Below, piece after piece: positions 37,662 through 47,849 of a DNA stretch of 64,000 bases (position 1 is its first letter; each line of letters opens with the position of its first letter). The DNA comes from Roseospira visakhapatnamensis. Its GTDB lineage: Bacteria; Pseudomonadota; Alphaproteobacteria; Rhodospirillales; Rhodospirillaceae. The notes below the pieces were generated by a model. The model was not told where the DNA came from, did not search any database, and saw only the letters and a list, made by a program, of their open reading frames with translations. The position numbers and the translations under genes are program-made. The stretch spans positions 21,870-85,869 of the forward strand of contig NZ_JACIGK010000022.1 of NCBI RefSeq assembly GCF_014197915.1, read 5' to 3'.

Positions 37662-38735
37662 TTAGGCCCTGGCGCCCGCGCCGGCCGGGCGTGGCGCCGA
37701 CGGATCCAGCGGCCAGCGCGGCCGTGGCCGGAAATCCAGCGACTCCGTCCGTCCCAGGCGCAGGCGCTCCAGCCCGGCCCAGGCCACCATGGCGGCATTG
37801 TCGGTGCACAGGGCCAGAGGGGGCGCCACGAATCGAAAGCCCCGATCCGCGCACAGCACGTCCAACGCCGCCCGCAGCGTACCGTTGGCGGCGACACCGC
37901 CGGCCACCACCAGCGCGGGGGCGGGGGCCTCGGCGCCCCCCGCCGTCTCCTCGACGAACAGCGCCATGGCGCGCGCGCCGCGCTCGACCAGCACGTCGGT
38001 CACCGCCTGCTGAACGGAGGCCGCCAGATCGGCCCGGTCCCGCGCCGACAACGGTCCCGGCGGCAGGCGGTCCAGCACCTGGCGCACCGCCGTCTTCAGC
38101 CCGGAGAAGGACAGGTCGCAACCGGGCCGCCCGCGCAAGGGCCGGGGCAGCGCGAACCGCGCCGGATCGCCCCCCACCGCCGCCCGCTCCAGGGCGGGTC
38201 CCCCGGGGTGGCCCAGCCCCATCATCTTGGCCGCCTTGTCGAGGCACTCGCCGGCGGCGTCGTCGATGGTCGTGCCCAGCCGCCGGTAGTCGCCCACGCC
38301 CCGCACGATCAGAAGCTGGCAGTGCCCGCCGGAGACCAGGAGAAGCAGGTAGGGAAAGGCCACGGCGTCGCTGAGGCGGGCGGTCAGGGCGTGCGCCTCC
38401 AGATGGTTGACGGCCAGGAAGGGCTTGCCCGTGGCCACCGACAAAGCCTTGGCCGTCATGACACCGACGATGACACCGCCGATCAGGCCGGGCCCGCCGG
38501 TGGCGGCGATGCCGTCCACGTCGGCCAGCGTCACCCCGGCGTCGGCCAGGGTTCCGGCGATCAGGCCGTCCAGGTGATCCAGGTGCGCGCGCGCCGCGAT
38601 CTCCGGCACCACGCCCCCGTAGGGCCGATGCTCGGCATGCTGTGACAACAGCCGCTGGGCCAGCACCCGGCGCTGGTCGTCGACCAGGGCGGCGGCGGTC
38701 TCGTCACAACTCGTTTCAATCCCCAGGATGATCAT
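37662..38735 (-). CDS. tsaD: tRNA N6-adenosine threonylcarbamoyltransferase, TsaD
   Basis: Protein of 357 residues of the Kae1/TsaD family that installs t6A at position 37 of ANN-decoding tRNAs with TsaB, TsaC and TsaE. It shows [18 protein letters not shown] at the start, the metal-binding [11 protein letters not shown] (HxxxH), the [12 protein letters not shown] loop and the ATP-site GVAANGTLR. The ATG at [12 protein letters not shown] was chosen over one 12 codons upstream. It is divergent from hemC across only 55 bp. The stop coincides with the edge of a hairpin repeat. Confidence 0.95.
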   Translation of the reverse strand: MIILGIETSCDETAAALVDDQRRVLAQRLLSQHAEHRPYGGVVPEIAARAHLDHLDGLIAGTLADAGVTLADVDGIAATGGPGLIGGVIVGVMTAKALSVATGKPFLAVNHLEAHALTARLSDAVAFPYLLLLVSGGHCQLLIVRGVGDYRRLGTTIDDAAGECLDKAAKMMGLGHPGGPALERAAVGGDPARFALPRPLRGRPGCDLSFSGLKTAVRQVLDRLPPGPLSARDRADLAASVQQAVTDVLVERGARAMALFVEETAGGAEAPAPALVVAGGVAANGTLRAALDVLCADRGFRFVAPPLALCTDNAAMVAWAGLERLRLGRTESLDFRPRPRWPLDPSAPRPAGAGARA

Positions 38736-38790
38736 ACGGCCACAAATAGGGCTTTGCAGGACGAAGATCACCCCTTACAAACCTGGGCCC

Positions 38791-39765
38791 ATGAATATGA
38801 CGCCCCTTCTTCGCATCGGCACGCGCGGCAGCCCGCTCGCGCTGGCCCAGGCCCACGCAGCCCGCGACGCCCTGGCGGCCGCCCACCCCGAGTTGGCGGC
38901 CCCCGAGGCCATGCGCATCGACGTGATCAAGACCACCGGCGACACCGTCCAGGACCGGCCGCTCTCGGAAATCGGCGGCAAGGGCCTGTTCACGCGCGAG
39001 ATCGACGACGCCCAGACCGGCGGCGCCATCGACATCGCCGTGCACAGCATGAAGGACGTGCCGACCGTGCTGGAAGACGGCCTGGTGCTGGCCGCCATCA
39101 TGCCGCGCGAGGATCCGCGCGACGCCTTCATCTCGGTCCAGTACGAGAGTCTCGCGGCGCTGCCCGCGGGCGCCGTCATCGGCAGCGCCTCGCTGCGCCG
39201 GGCCGCGCAGATCCTCAGCCGGTATCCACACCTGACGGTTGTCAATTTCCGGGGCAACCTGCAAACCCGCCTGCGCAAGCTGAACGAGGGCGTGGCCGAC
39301 GCCACCATGCTGGCCATGGCGGGCCTGAACCGCCTGGACATGGCGCACGTCGCCACCTGTCCGCTGAGCGCCGACGAGATGCTGCCCGCCGTCGCCCAGG
39401 GCGCCGTGGGCATCACCTGCCGCGCCGACGATGACCGCACCCTGGCCTGGGTGGCGGCGCTGGACTGTCCGGACTCGCACACGCGCGTCATCGCCGAGCG
39501 GGCCTTCCTGGGCCGCCTGGACGGCTCCTGCCGTACCCCCATCGCCGCCCTGGCCGAGTGGACACAGCCCGGAACCCTGCGCTTCCGGGGCCTGATCATC
39601 CGTCCCGAGGGAAGCGATCCGCTGGCGACGGAGCGAACCGGCCTGATCCCTGATCGGGCGGCCGCCGAAGCCATGGGCGCCGACGCGGCGGAAGACCTCA
39701 TCGCCAGGGCGGGCGACGCCCTGCCGGCCTATCGCGGACTGGTCGAACACGGTGGAGGGCTATGA
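38791..39765 (+). CDS. hemC: Hydroxymethylbilane synthase (porphobilinogen deaminase)
   Basis: Enzyme of 324 residues that condenses four porphobilinogen units. It shows RIGTRGSPLALAQA at the N-terminus, VHSMKDVPT, and GSASLRRAAQIL with FRGNLQTRLRKL. The dipyrromethane cofactor cysteine lies in LDGSCRTPIAAL. Two ATGs six bases apart are possible starts, and I took the first. It opens the hemC-hemD-hemY block. Confidence 0.95.
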   Translation: MNMTPLLRIGTRGSPLALAQAHAARDALAAAHPELAAPEAMRIDVIKTTGDTVQDRPLSEIGGKGLFTREIDDAQTGGAIDIAVHSMKDVPTVLEDGLVLAAIMPREDPRDAFISVQYESLAALPAGAVIGSASLRRAAQILSRYPHLTVVNFRGNLQTRLRKLNEGVADATMLAMAGLNRLDMAHVATCPLSADEMLPAVAQGAVGITCRADDDRTLAWVAALDCPDSHTRVIAERAFLGRLDGSCRTPIAALAEWTQPGTLRFRGLIIRPEGSDPLATERTGLIPDRAAAEAMGADAAEDLIARAGDALPAYRGLVEHGGGL

Positions 39766-39996
39766 TCGCCTCGGCGAACACGGCCCCGGCTCCGATCGTC
39801 CTTCGGATCTGATCCCGGTCCACGCCACTCTCAGCCATCCCCAGACTATGACGGAGATGGCATCGTAAGGATGCAGATTGGTCGCCCACGGCCCCCTGGA
39901 CCGTTGCCGCGACCGATCGCAGGCGGCATACCTTGCAGAGCCCTCAGTCGGCGAGGGTGGACGTCCACGATCGGATCACGGAGTTCGAAGACGACG

Positions 39997-41976
39997 ATGC
40001 GCGTACTTGTCACCCGGCCCAAGGAGGACGCCGAGCGTTTAGCCATGCCCTTGCGGGCGATGGGCGCGACGGTGGTCAACGAGCCCATGCTGGTCATCAT
40101 GCCGATGGCCGGTCCCAATGTCGATCTCACGGGCGCGCAGGCGGTGCTGTTGACCAGCGCCAACGGCGCCCGCGCGCTGGCCATGGCCATCGACCGCCGC
40201 GACGTGCCCGTCTACGCGGTCGGCGACCAGACCGCCCGGGTGGCCCGCGCACAGGGCTTCGCCACCGTGCACAGCGCCGGGGGCGACGTCGAGACCCTGG
40301 CGGACCTGGTGGCGAGGGATCTGGACCCCGCCCACGGCACCCTGTTGCATGCCGCCGGCTCCACCCGCGCCGGCGACCTGGCCGGCGTGCTGGGTGACCG
40401 GGGCTTCACGGTCCAGGTGGTGCGCCTCTATGACGCGCGGCCGACCGCCGCCCTGTCCAAGGACCTGCGCGACGCCCTGACGGCCGGCCAGATCGACGCG
40501 GCCGTCTTCTTCTCGCCACGCACCGCCAAGATTTTCGCCGAACACGTGCGCGGCGCCGATCTCGCGGACGCCCTTCGCGGCATGACCGCCTACGCATTGT
40601 CGCCGGCGGTGGCCCGCGCGCTGTCGGGGCTGCCCCTGGCCCAGGTGCGGGTCGCCGAGACGCCCGCGCAGGACGCGGTGCTCACGCTGATCCAGGCCGA
40701 CGTGCGGGACGGCCGGCTCGTGGCCGACGCCCAGCCCATGACCCCGCTGGACGCGGCGCCGGCGGATGCCCGTGAGAACGACGGCGTGGACGAGGACGCG
40801 GAGGACGCGGAGGGCGAGGACGCGCGGCATGGCGACGATCCGGACGGCGACGATCCGGACGGCGACGACCGCACGCACGATGACGGCGAGGCGGCCTACG
40901 GTGGCTCCGCCGACGGCGAGGATCCCCATGACCGGGTCGACGACGCCGACGACACGGAACCCGTCGAGCACCGCGCCGTCCGCGCCGTGGTCGTCTGGGG
41001 CCTCGCGCTGGTGTTGCTGGTGGCCGGCATCGTCGTCACCATGCCCTGGTGGAAACCCCTGCTGCCACCCCCCTACCAGGCGCTGCTGCCCACCTTCCCC
41101 CAGGCCCCCGATTCGGCCGCCGTGGCGAATCTGCGGTCGCGCCTGGACACCCTGACCGCCGATCTGGCGACCCTGCGGGTGTCGGCGGACGAGACCACGG
41201 CCGCCGCGCTGGCCGAGGCGAGACTGTCCCTGTCCGCGCGTCTGGATGCGCTGGAGGGCCATCCCTCGGCCGCCTATCCGGACGTGGACGTCGACATCGC
41301 CCTGGCCGACGCGCTGGCGTCGGTGGCCGGACGGATCTCCACCCTGAGCGCCGACACCGCGACCTTACGGGCCGAGGTGGCCGCCCTGACCGCGCGGGTC
41401 GAGACCTTGTCCGAGGTGATCCCCCGCACCGACCCGCGCGCCGTCGCCCTGCTTATCGAGATCAGCCTGTTGCGCGAGCGCGTGAAGAACGGCCAGCGCT
41501 TCGCCGACGCCCTGAAGCCCCTGACCACCGCGCCCATCCTGGACACGGACCATGACTCGGCCCTGGCCGTTCTGAGCGCCCATGCGAACACCGGTGTGGC
41601 CACCCTGGCGGCCCTGCGTCATGGCTTCGAGGCCATGTCCGTCGACGCGGCGCGCACCGTCGACAGCCCCGATGGGGAGAGCCGGGCGGTGTGGGAAACC
41701 ACACTCGCCTCGATCCTGTCATCCGAGACCGAGCGGCGGACCGACGACACACCGATGGACGGCACCCTGGGCACGTTGTTCCAGGCCGCCGTGCATATCG
41801 CCGACAACAAACTGGCCGATGCCGTCACCACCCTCGGTGCCCTCCAGGGCCCCGCCGCCGCGGCTGCCGCCGACTGGATGGCGGACGCCCATGCCCATCT
41901 GGCGGTGGATGCCGCCCTTGCCTCGCTGAGTTCGGCCGCCCTGGCCGGAATCGGTGGGGCTCAGACGACGGAGTAA
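39997..41976 (+). CDS. hemD: Uroporphyrinogen-III synthase fused to a mitofilin/HemX-like membrane domain
   Basis: Single frame of 659 residues. Residues 1 to about 245 are HemD: MRVLVTRPKEDAERLAMPL, VLLTSANGARALA, YAVGDQTARVA and VVRLYDARPTA. An acidic linker of about 75 residues (including a tandem DGDDPDGDD repeat) leads to one membrane helix, VVVWGLALVLLVAGIVVTMPWW. A periplasmic coiled-coil/helical domain of about 300 residues follows (LRSRLDTLTADLATLRVSADE...), like the alphaproteobacterial mitofilin-family protein normally encoded as a separate gene between hemD and hemY. The fusion would tether uroporphyrinogen III formation to the membrane. No stop or restart signal is visible at the junction. 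Confidence 0.88.
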   Translation: MRVLVTRPKEDAERLAMPLRAMGATVVNEPMLVIMPMAGPNVDLTGAQAVLLTSANGARALAMAIDRRDVPVYAVGDQTARVARAQGFATVHSAGGDVETLADLVARDLDPAHGTLLHAAGSTRAGDLAGVLGDRGFTVQVVRLYDARPTAALSKDLRDALTAGQIDAAVFFSPRTAKIFAEHVRGADLADALRGMTAYALSPAVARALSGLPLAQVRVAETPAQDAVLTLIQADVRDGRLVADAQPMTPLDAAPADARENDGVDEDAEDAEGEDARHGDDPDGDDPDGDDRTHDDGEAAYGGSADGEDPHDRVDDADDTEPVEHRAVRAVVVWGLALVLLVAGIVVTMPWWKPLLPPPYQALLPTFPQAPDSAAVANLRSRLDTLTADLATLRVSADETTAAALAEARLSLSARLDALEGHPSAAYPDVDVDIALADALASVAGRISTLSADTATLRAEVAALTARVETLSEVIPRTDPRAVALLIEISLLRERVKNGQRFADALKPLTTAPILDTDHDSALAVLSAHANTGVATLAALRHGFEAMSVDAARTVDSPDGESRAVWETTLASILSSETERRTDDTPMDGTLGTLFQAAVHIADNKLADAVTTLGALQGPAAAAAADWMADAHAHLAVDAALASLSSAALAGIGGAQTTE

Positions 41977-41980
41977 TACA

Positions 41981-43192
41981 ATGGTTCGACTTTTCAGTCT
42001 GATTGGTCTCGCGGTGATCCTCGTCGCCGGCGGCGTCTGGGTGGCGAACCGCCAAGGCACCGTGACCCTCGACTGGCTGGGCTGGCACCTGACCGCCAAC
42101 ATGTTCGTCGCCATCGTCACCCTGCTGATCGCCCTGGTCGTGCTGTACTGGGTGGTGCGGGGCATCATCGCCCTGGGCTCGGTGATGTCCTTCGGCCCCG
42201 GTGCCGCCGAGGGCCGGTTGCGGGCCGCCGTGCGCGGCCTGGCCGAAGCCTACAACGGCCTGCGCAACGACAACGCCGGCCTGGCGCGGGTCGAGGCGCG
42301 GCGCGCCCGCCACGCCTTCCCGCGTGTCGGCAAGACCTACCCGGGCGCCCTGATCGAGGCCGACGGGCTGGCCCGCATGGGTCGCGCGAGCGAGGCCCGC
42401 GCGTTGTACCTGGCGTTGCTGAGCGATCGCGACGCCGAGCCCGGTGCCCTGCGCGGCCTGCTGGAGATGGCCACCCGGGAGGGCAACGAGGCCGAGATGC
42501 AGGAATGGCTGGAGCGGGCCCTGTTCAAGGTGGACAACCCCGCCTGGGCCGCCCGTCCGGCCATCGAGTTGGCCAAGCGCACCGGCCGCGTGATGAACGT
42601 GGAACGCGCCCTTGAGGTGGCCGAGCGCAATGGGGACGTCACCGCCGAGGAGGCCCGCGCGATGCGCGTCACGGCGTTCGTGGCCCAGTCCCAGGCCGCG
42701 GCCGACGCCGGCAAGTCCGGCGACGCCATCAAGCTGGCCCGCAAGGCCCTGGCCGTCGACGCCGGCTCCGCCAAGGCCGCCGGGCACGCCGCCCGCCTGC
42801 TGGCCGCCGACGGCAAGACCCGCAAGGCCGAAGAGATCATCGAGGACGCCTGGCGCCAGGCCCCCGATGCGGCGCTGGCGGTGGCGTGGCGCGAGCTTGC
42901 CGGCGACCAGGACGCCATGGCCCGCCTGAACCGTGTTCAGACCCTGGCCGCCACCAACCCGCATCACGCGGAAAGCCGCCTGGCGGTGGCCGAGGCCGCC
43001 ATCGAGGCCGGCCTGTGGGGTCAGGCCCGCAGCCAGCTCGAGGCGCTGACCGGTGGCGAGGCGCCGTCGGCGCGGGCCTGCGTGCTGATGGCCGACGTGG
43101 AGACGGGCGAGAAGAACGACGCCGGGGCCGCCGCCACCTGGATGCGGCGCGCGCTGGAGGCCAGCGGCGTGGTGCCGGCCAAGGCCGCCTGA
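41981..43192 (+). CDS. hemY: HemY-family TPR membrane protein
   Basis: Protein of 403 residues. The two N-terminal helices are LFSLIGLAVILVAGGVWV and MFVAIVTLLIALVVLYWVVRG, which form the HemY_N region. TPR-like helical repeats follow (ARVEARRARHAFP, ALIEADGLARMGRASEARALYLALL, AIKLARKALAVDAGSAKAAGHAARLL). This is the conserved partner of hemD, distinct from the protoporphyrinogen oxidase that shares the name. Its biochemical role is unsettled; a scaffold in heme synthesis is usually proposed. It starts 4 bp after the hemD-fusion stop, followed by an array of terminator hairpins. Confidence 0.87.
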   Translation: MVRLFSLIGLAVILVAGGVWVANRQGTVTLDWLGWHLTANMFVAIVTLLIALVVLYWVVRGIIALGSVMSFGPGAAEGRLRAAVRGLAEAYNGLRNDNAGLARVEARRARHAFPRVGKTYPGALIEADGLARMGRASEARALYLALLSDRDAEPGALRGLLEMATREGNEAEMQEWLERALFKVDNPAWAARPAIELAKRTGRVMNVERALEVAERNGDVTAEEARAMRVTAFVAQSQAAADAGKSGDAIKLARKALAVDAGSAKAAGHAARLLAADGKTRKAEEIIEDAWRQAPDAALAVAWRELAGDQDAMARLNRVQTLAATNPHHAESRLAVAEAAIEAGLWGQARSQLEALTGGEAPSARACVLMADVETGEKNDAGAAATWMRRALEASGVVPAKAA

Positions 43193-43748
43193 TCCACGCG
43201 CGGCCACGCACCGCACACGGCGCGCCCTGGTCCGGTCCCTCCGGACGGGGCGCCCCTCCTGGCCCGGTTCGCGCCGCCGCGCGAGCCGGGCCATGGTGTT
43301 TGTGGCGGGTGGGACGTCGCCCCCCTCCCCCGTTGGCCTATCATGTTCACACTTCTTTTTCCCGTTGGCAGCTTACGTCCAAGGTAAAGCGGGGGCTGCC
43401 GCCCCCGACCCCCGCTTGGGAGGAGACCTCCCAAGCCCTCCTTTTTTTCTTTTCTAGAAAAAACTGGGGGTCTGGGGGCTGTGCCCCCAGTTAAAAACCG
43501 GGCATAGCCCGGTTCTACTTCGACGACCCAAATTAGCATTGAGATAAAGATGTGTGAATCTGGTAGCCCGTTGGCGCCGCGCACGCGGGATCCCCCCTGT
43601 TGACGGGTGTGTCCCGTCGTTCCACAAAGGGAAGGGGATCGCGCCCATCGTCCGGTGCCGCGCCCCGACCCCCGCCCGCCCGATCGCCGGCGGCATCCGC
43701 CGTCCCCTGACCCCTCCAGGTCCGCCCCAGACCGAGCCAGAGACGCCG
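43193..43748. other. Intergenic region between hemY and the rhomboid gene
   Basis: No gene was recognised. The region is dominated by the hairpin array at 43391-43514. The promoter of the rhomboid gene must lie in the last 200 bp. Confidence 0.6.
43391..43514. terminator. Array of four G/C hairpins, bidirectional terminator
   Basis: Stems are GGGGGC-TGCC-GCCCCC (43391-43406), TTGGGAGG-AGA-CCTCCCAA (43416-43434) followed by a run of seven T, CTGGGGGC-TGT-GCCCCCAG (43472-43490), and AACCGGGC-ATA-GCCCGGTT (43496-43514). The last is preceded by five A, so it terminates on minus. A TTTTCTAGAAAA palindrome sits at 43450-43461. It most likely ends the hem operon. Confidence 0.65.
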
Positions 43749-44516
43749 ATGCTGCCGCTTCGCGACGACAACCCGACCACCCGCGCCCCGTATGTCACCT
43801 GGATCCTCATCGGGGCCTGCGTGGCGGTCTTCCTCTATCAGTTGGGCCTGGACCCGCTGGAGGAACGGCGCCTGCTGGTGACCCTGGGGGCCATCCCGGC
43901 GGTGCTGCTGGGGCAGGAGTCGCTGCCGACCGAACTGGCCGTGGTGCCCGCCCTGCTGACCCCGGTCACCTCCATGTTCCTGCACGGCGGCGTCATGCAC
44001 CTGGGCGGGAACCTCCTGTACCTCTGGATCTTCGGCAACAATGTCGAGGATGCCATGGGCGCCGCCCGGTTCGCCCTCTTCTACGTGGTGTGCGGCGTGG
44101 CGGCGGCGCTGATGCACGCCTTGATGTCGCCAAGCAGCGTGGTCCCGATGGTCGGCGCCAGCGGCGCCATCTCCGGCGTGCTGGGCGCCTACCTGCTGTT
44201 GTTCCCCTGGGCGCGGGTGTTCGTGTGGTTCGGCTTCGTGTTCCTGTTCTGGGTTCCGGCCGTGGTGGTGCTGGGGCTTTGGTTCGGGCTTCAGGCCCTG
44301 AGCCTGCTGGGCGACCCGGGCGGTGCCACCACCGGCGTGGCCTGGGGGGCGCACCTGGGCGGCTTCGTGGTGGGCATGGCCCTCACGCCCCTGCTGCGCC
44401 GACCGGGCTTTCCGCTGTTCAGCCGCCGCCGGCTGGTCCGCCGGGTGTCGATGATCCCGCGCGCCGACCAGGACCGAGGGACGCGCCGCCCGCGCGGTCC
44501 CTGGGGGCCGCGGTAG
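43749..44516 (+). CDS. Rhomboid family intramembrane serine protease
   Basis: Protein of 255 residues with six or seven membrane helices. The catalytic serine is in MVGASGAISGVLGAYLLLF (GxSG), and the partner histidine is in WGAHLGGFVVGMALTP. The family's HxxxN segment is present as FLHGGVMHLGGNLLYLWIFG. It cleaves membrane proteins within the bilayer; the substrate is unknown. The ATG at MLPLRDDNPTTRAPYVTW is the usual family start. It converges with the GGDEF-EAL gene. Confidence 0.9.
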   Translation: MLPLRDDNPTTRAPYVTWILIGACVAVFLYQLGLDPLEERRLLVTLGAIPAVLLGQESLPTELAVVPALLTPVTSMFLHGGVMHLGGNLLYLWIFGNNVEDAMGAARFALFYVVCGVAAALMHALMSPSSVVPMVGASGAISGVLGAYLLLFPWARVFVWFGFVFLFWVPAVVVLGLWFGLQALSLLGDPGGATTGVAWGAHLGGFVVGMALTPLLRRPGFPLFSRRRLVRRVSMIPRADQDRGTRRPRGPWGPR

Positions 44517-44550
44517 CCGGCGGGGCGGAACCGGACCACCGGATCCGTGG

Positions 44551-47265
44551 TCAGTCGGTCTCGGACCCCGGATCCACCCCGCCGGCCGGTCCCAAGAGCG
44601 CGGGCGACTGCGGCCCCATCGCGTCCAGGGTGGCGGCATCGACCGCCCCTTCCCGCGCCTGGGCCAGGTAGTCCGTGAAGTCGGCGACCGCCAGCGGCCG
44701 ACTGACCCAGTAGCCCTGGAACAGCCGGCAATTGTTCTCGCGCAGCAGGGCCACCTGGTCCTCGGTCTCGACCCCTTCCGCGACCACGTTGAAGCCCAGG
44801 TTGCGGGCCAGCGAGACGATGGTGGCGACGATCGCGGTGTCCTTGGGATTCTGGCCGACGTCGCGCACGAAGGTCTGGTCGATCTTCAGGGTGTCGATGG
44901 GGAAGGTCTTCAGGTAGTTCAGCGACGAGTAGCCGGTGCCGAAATCGTCCATGGACAACGTCACGCCCATGGCCTTCAACGTGGTCAGGGTGTTGACCGC
45001 CCGCTCCACGTCGCCGGTCATGACGCTTTCGGTGATCTCCAGGTCCAGGCAGGTGGCGGGCAGGCCGGTGCGCGCCAGGGTCTCGCGCACGGTCTCGATG
45101 AGCGCCGAGTCGTTGAATTGCCGCACCGAGACATTGACCGACACGCTCGGCGGCGCGACCCCCCGGCGGCGCCACTCCACCATCTGCTGGCAGGCGGTCG
45201 CCAGGGTCCAGCGGCCGATGGGAATGATCAGGCCGGAGTCCTCGGCGAGGGGAATGAACTCCGCCGGGCTGATCAGGCCCAGGCGCGGATGGCGCCAGCG
45301 GATCAGGGCCTCGGCCCCCACCACGGTGCGGCCGTCGAAGCCCACCTTGGGCTGATAGTGCAGTTCCAGTTCATCGCGGTTGAGGGCGTGGCGCAGGTCG
45401 TTCTCCATGTTCATCATGGTGATCGAGCGTTGCGCCATGCCGTCGGCGAACTTCAGGTGGCGGCTGTCGCCGGAATGCTTGGCGTGATACATGGCCACGT
45501 CGGCGTTGCGCAGCAGTTCCTCGACCGTGTCGGCCTGGTCGGGGAAGTAGGTGATGCCGATGGAGGGCAGGCAGAACAGCTCGGTATCCAGAATCTGGAA
45601 CGGCTCGGACATGGCCTGCACCACCTTGTCGGCGACCTGGTCGCCGATCGGGCCGTCGGCCACGTCCGTCAGCACGATCACGAACTCGTCCCCGCCCAGG
45701 CGACCGACGGTGTCGGACATGCGCACCACCTGCCGCAGCCGGCGCGCCACCAGCTTCAGCAACTCGTCTCCGGCGGCGTGGCCGAAGGAGTCGTTGATGT
45801 GCTTGAACCGGTCCAGGTCCAGGAACAGCACGCACACCCGGGTGCCGTCCCGACGCGCCTTCAGAAGCGCCTGCTCCAGCCGATCCATGATCAGGTAGCG
45901 GTTGGGCAGGTGGGTGAGCATGTCGTAGTTGGCCTGGAAGCGGATGTGCTCCTCATCGCGCTTGCGCTTGGTGATGTCGATGCAGGCGGCCACGAAGTGG
46001 GTCAGCGTGCCGTGGCGGTCGCGCACGGCGGTGACCGACATTTCCATGGGGAAGGGCACGCCGCTCCGGCGGGGTCCCCAGACCTCGCCGCGCCAGTGGC
46101 CGTTCTCCTCCACCCGCGCGAGCACCGAATCCTCGAAGCCGGGATCGTGCAGTTCCACCGCCGTCAGCCGCGCCGGGTGGTTCAGAAGCTCGGCGGCCTC
46201 GCAGTCCGTCATGCGCTGGTACGCCTCGTTGGCGCCCCAGACCAGCAGGTTGCGGTCGACGATGATGATGCCTTCGTGAACGCTGTTGACCACCTTGGCC
46301 ATCAGCCGCAGGTTCTCGTCGGAGCGCTTGCGCTCGGTGATCTCCTCGACGGTGCCCTCGTAGAACAGCGTCGCGCCGGTCTCGTCGCGAACACAGCGGG
46401 CGTTCTCCGTGATCCAGATGACGCGCGCGTCCTTGCGCCGCACCTGGGCCTCGAAGTTCTCCACCACGCCGTCCCGGTCCATGATCGTGGTGAAGCGTTC
46501 GCGCATGCCGGCCTCGACATAGACCTGGTTGGAGATGTCGCGGCATGCCTCGATCAACTCCTGCGGATTGGCGTAGCCGTAGATGCGGGCCAGGGCCGGA
46601 TTGACGTTGAGGTAGCGGCCGCCGGGCGTGGTCTGGTAGATGCCCTCCAGCGCATTCTCGAACAGCTCTCGGTAGCGGCGCTCGCTTTCCAGGAGCGCGC
46701 GTTCCATGTCGGCCTCGCGCGAGGCATCCTGCACCGTGACCTGCAACATGGGCGCGTCGTCGTCGCCGGCCCCCGAGGCGGGGTCCACGCACCAGGGGTC
46801 GTCGGCCGCCCGCAGCGGCGTGATGCCCAGGACGACGCTGACCGGCGCGTCCCCGCCGGCCGGTCGCAGGCGATGCACCAGCGGCCGGGCATGATCGGCC
46901 TGATCGGGTGGCGAGGTCCCGGACCGGCCAGCGAGCCACAGCAGGTCACGCACCGCGGGCTGATCGGGCTCCACGAACAAGGCGGCCAGATCCCGGCCGG
47001 CCAGACGCACCGTGTCCATGCCCATCATGACGCCCATCGCCGGGTTGGCGTACAACACGGCCCGGCCCCGCGTGACCACGAGGCCCGAGTCCAGATGCTC
47101 GATGAGGGTCCGGTGAAAATGGTCCGGCATGAGCGGCGCGCGCCGGGGCTCCGTGTCTTCACTGTCATCACGACCGACCGGCGCGCTCGTCCCAGACGGG
47201 ACGGCGGCCGGCGGGCCCGGGTCGGTCCGATCGGGCGGCGCCCGTCGGCGGGTCCAGGGTTTCAT
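44551..47265 (-). CDS. PAS-PAS-PAS-GGDEF-EAL cyclic-di-GMP signalling protein
   Basis: Protein of 904 residues. Three PAS segments lie at about 46-115, 193-310 (YRELFENALEGIYQTTPGGRY) and 320-430. A GGDEF domain follows with intact RLGGDEFVIVL and an upstream inhibitory-site RMSD exactly five residues before GGDEF. The EAL domain has GAEALIRWRHP and DDFGTGYSSLNYLK. Both synthesis and hydrolysis of c-di-GMP are therefore possible. It has no membrane segments, so it is a cytoplasmic sensor. The start at MKPWTRRRAP is supported by an upstream AAGGAG; an ATG 45 codons later (MPDHFHRTL) is the alternative. Confidence 0.9.
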   Translation of the reverse strand: MKPWTRRRAPPDRTDPGPPAAVPSGTSAPVGRDDSEDTEPRRAPLMPDHFHRTLIEHLDSGLVVTRGRAVLYANPAMGVMMGMDTVRLAGRDLAALFVEPDQPAVRDLLWLAGRSGTSPPDQADHARPLVHRLRPAGGDAPVSVVLGITPLRAADDPWCVDPASGAGDDDAPMLQVTVQDASREADMERALLESERRYRELFENALEGIYQTTPGGRYLNVNPALARIYGYANPQELIEACRDISNQVYVEAGMRERFTTIMDRDGVVENFEAQVRRKDARVIWITENARCVRDETGATLFYEGTVEEITERKRSDENLRLMAKVVNSVHEGIIIVDRNLLVWGANEAYQRMTDCEAAELLNHPARLTAVELHDPGFEDSVLARVEENGHWRGEVWGPRRSGVPFPMEMSVTAVRDRHGTLTHFVAACIDITKRKRDEEHIRFQANYDMLTHLPNRYLIMDRLEQALLKARRDGTRVCVLFLDLDRFKHINDSFGHAAGDELLKLVARRLRQVVRMSDTVGRLGGDEFVIVLTDVADGPIGDQVADKVVQAMSEPFQILDTELFCLPSIGITYFPDQADTVEELLRNADVAMYHAKHSGDSRHLKFADGMAQRSITMMNMENDLRHALNRDELELHYQPKVGFDGRTVVGAEALIRWRHPRLGLISPAEFIPLAEDSGLIIPIGRWTLATACQQMVEWRRRGVAPPSVSVNVSVRQFNDSALIETVRETLARTGLPATCLDLEITESVMTGDVERAVNTLTTLKAMGVTLSMDDFGTGYSSLNYLKTFPIDTLKIDQTFVRDVGQNPKDTAIVATIVSLARNLGFNVVAEGVETEDQVALLRENNCRLFQGYWVSRPLAVADFTDYLAQAREGAVDAATLDAMGPQSPALLGPAGGVDPGSETD

Positions 47266-47849
47266 GACCGGAGTGCTCCTTGGATCGCCTGGCGGCACTG
47301 GCTTGCGAAAGCCAGCCCTCCGACCTGGACCCGCCGGTCGCGGCCCTTCCTCCGGCACCGGGACAGACCACGGTGACCTTGGTCAGGGTCAGATGATCTT
47401 CCCTGGACTACATGAACACTCATTAATAAATCGTTGCATCCTGGGGCAAATACTCACCACTTTCGGAAACGGGCCAAAGACGCGCCACCTCTCCATCGTG
47501 ACCTGAACCTCGCCGCTTCTATAATGAATGTCAAGGGAGTCAGAGACGACGTCAAGAGCTGTCGCGGGATCGCGTCAGGCCCGGCATGGGTCCGACTTCC
47601 TGTCCCGCGCCCCTGGCCAAGCGGGCCGAAGTCCTTGGATACGGCCATTTCTGGCGTGATCCGGCAGCGGATCCACCGTGGTCTTCGCGAGACGCGGCGG
47701 GCCGCGCGGCCCGCGCCCGCCCGCCATGGCGGTCGATGACGGGGACCGCCTAAAAACAGAATGAATGACAAACGTTCTCTTTTAGATGCCAGGATAACTA
47801 CTCTGGGATGCGCTCTCGCGCCACATCCCCTCGACACCGGATCCGGCGC
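47266..47849. other. Intergenic region without recognised features
   Basis: It lies between the GGDEF-EAL gene start and the dehydrogenase stop. There are two mildly AT-rich patches near 47395-47460 and 47750-47800 and a GC palindrome (CGGGCCGCGCGGCCCG) near 47700. No gene or clear terminator was seen. Confidence 0.5.
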
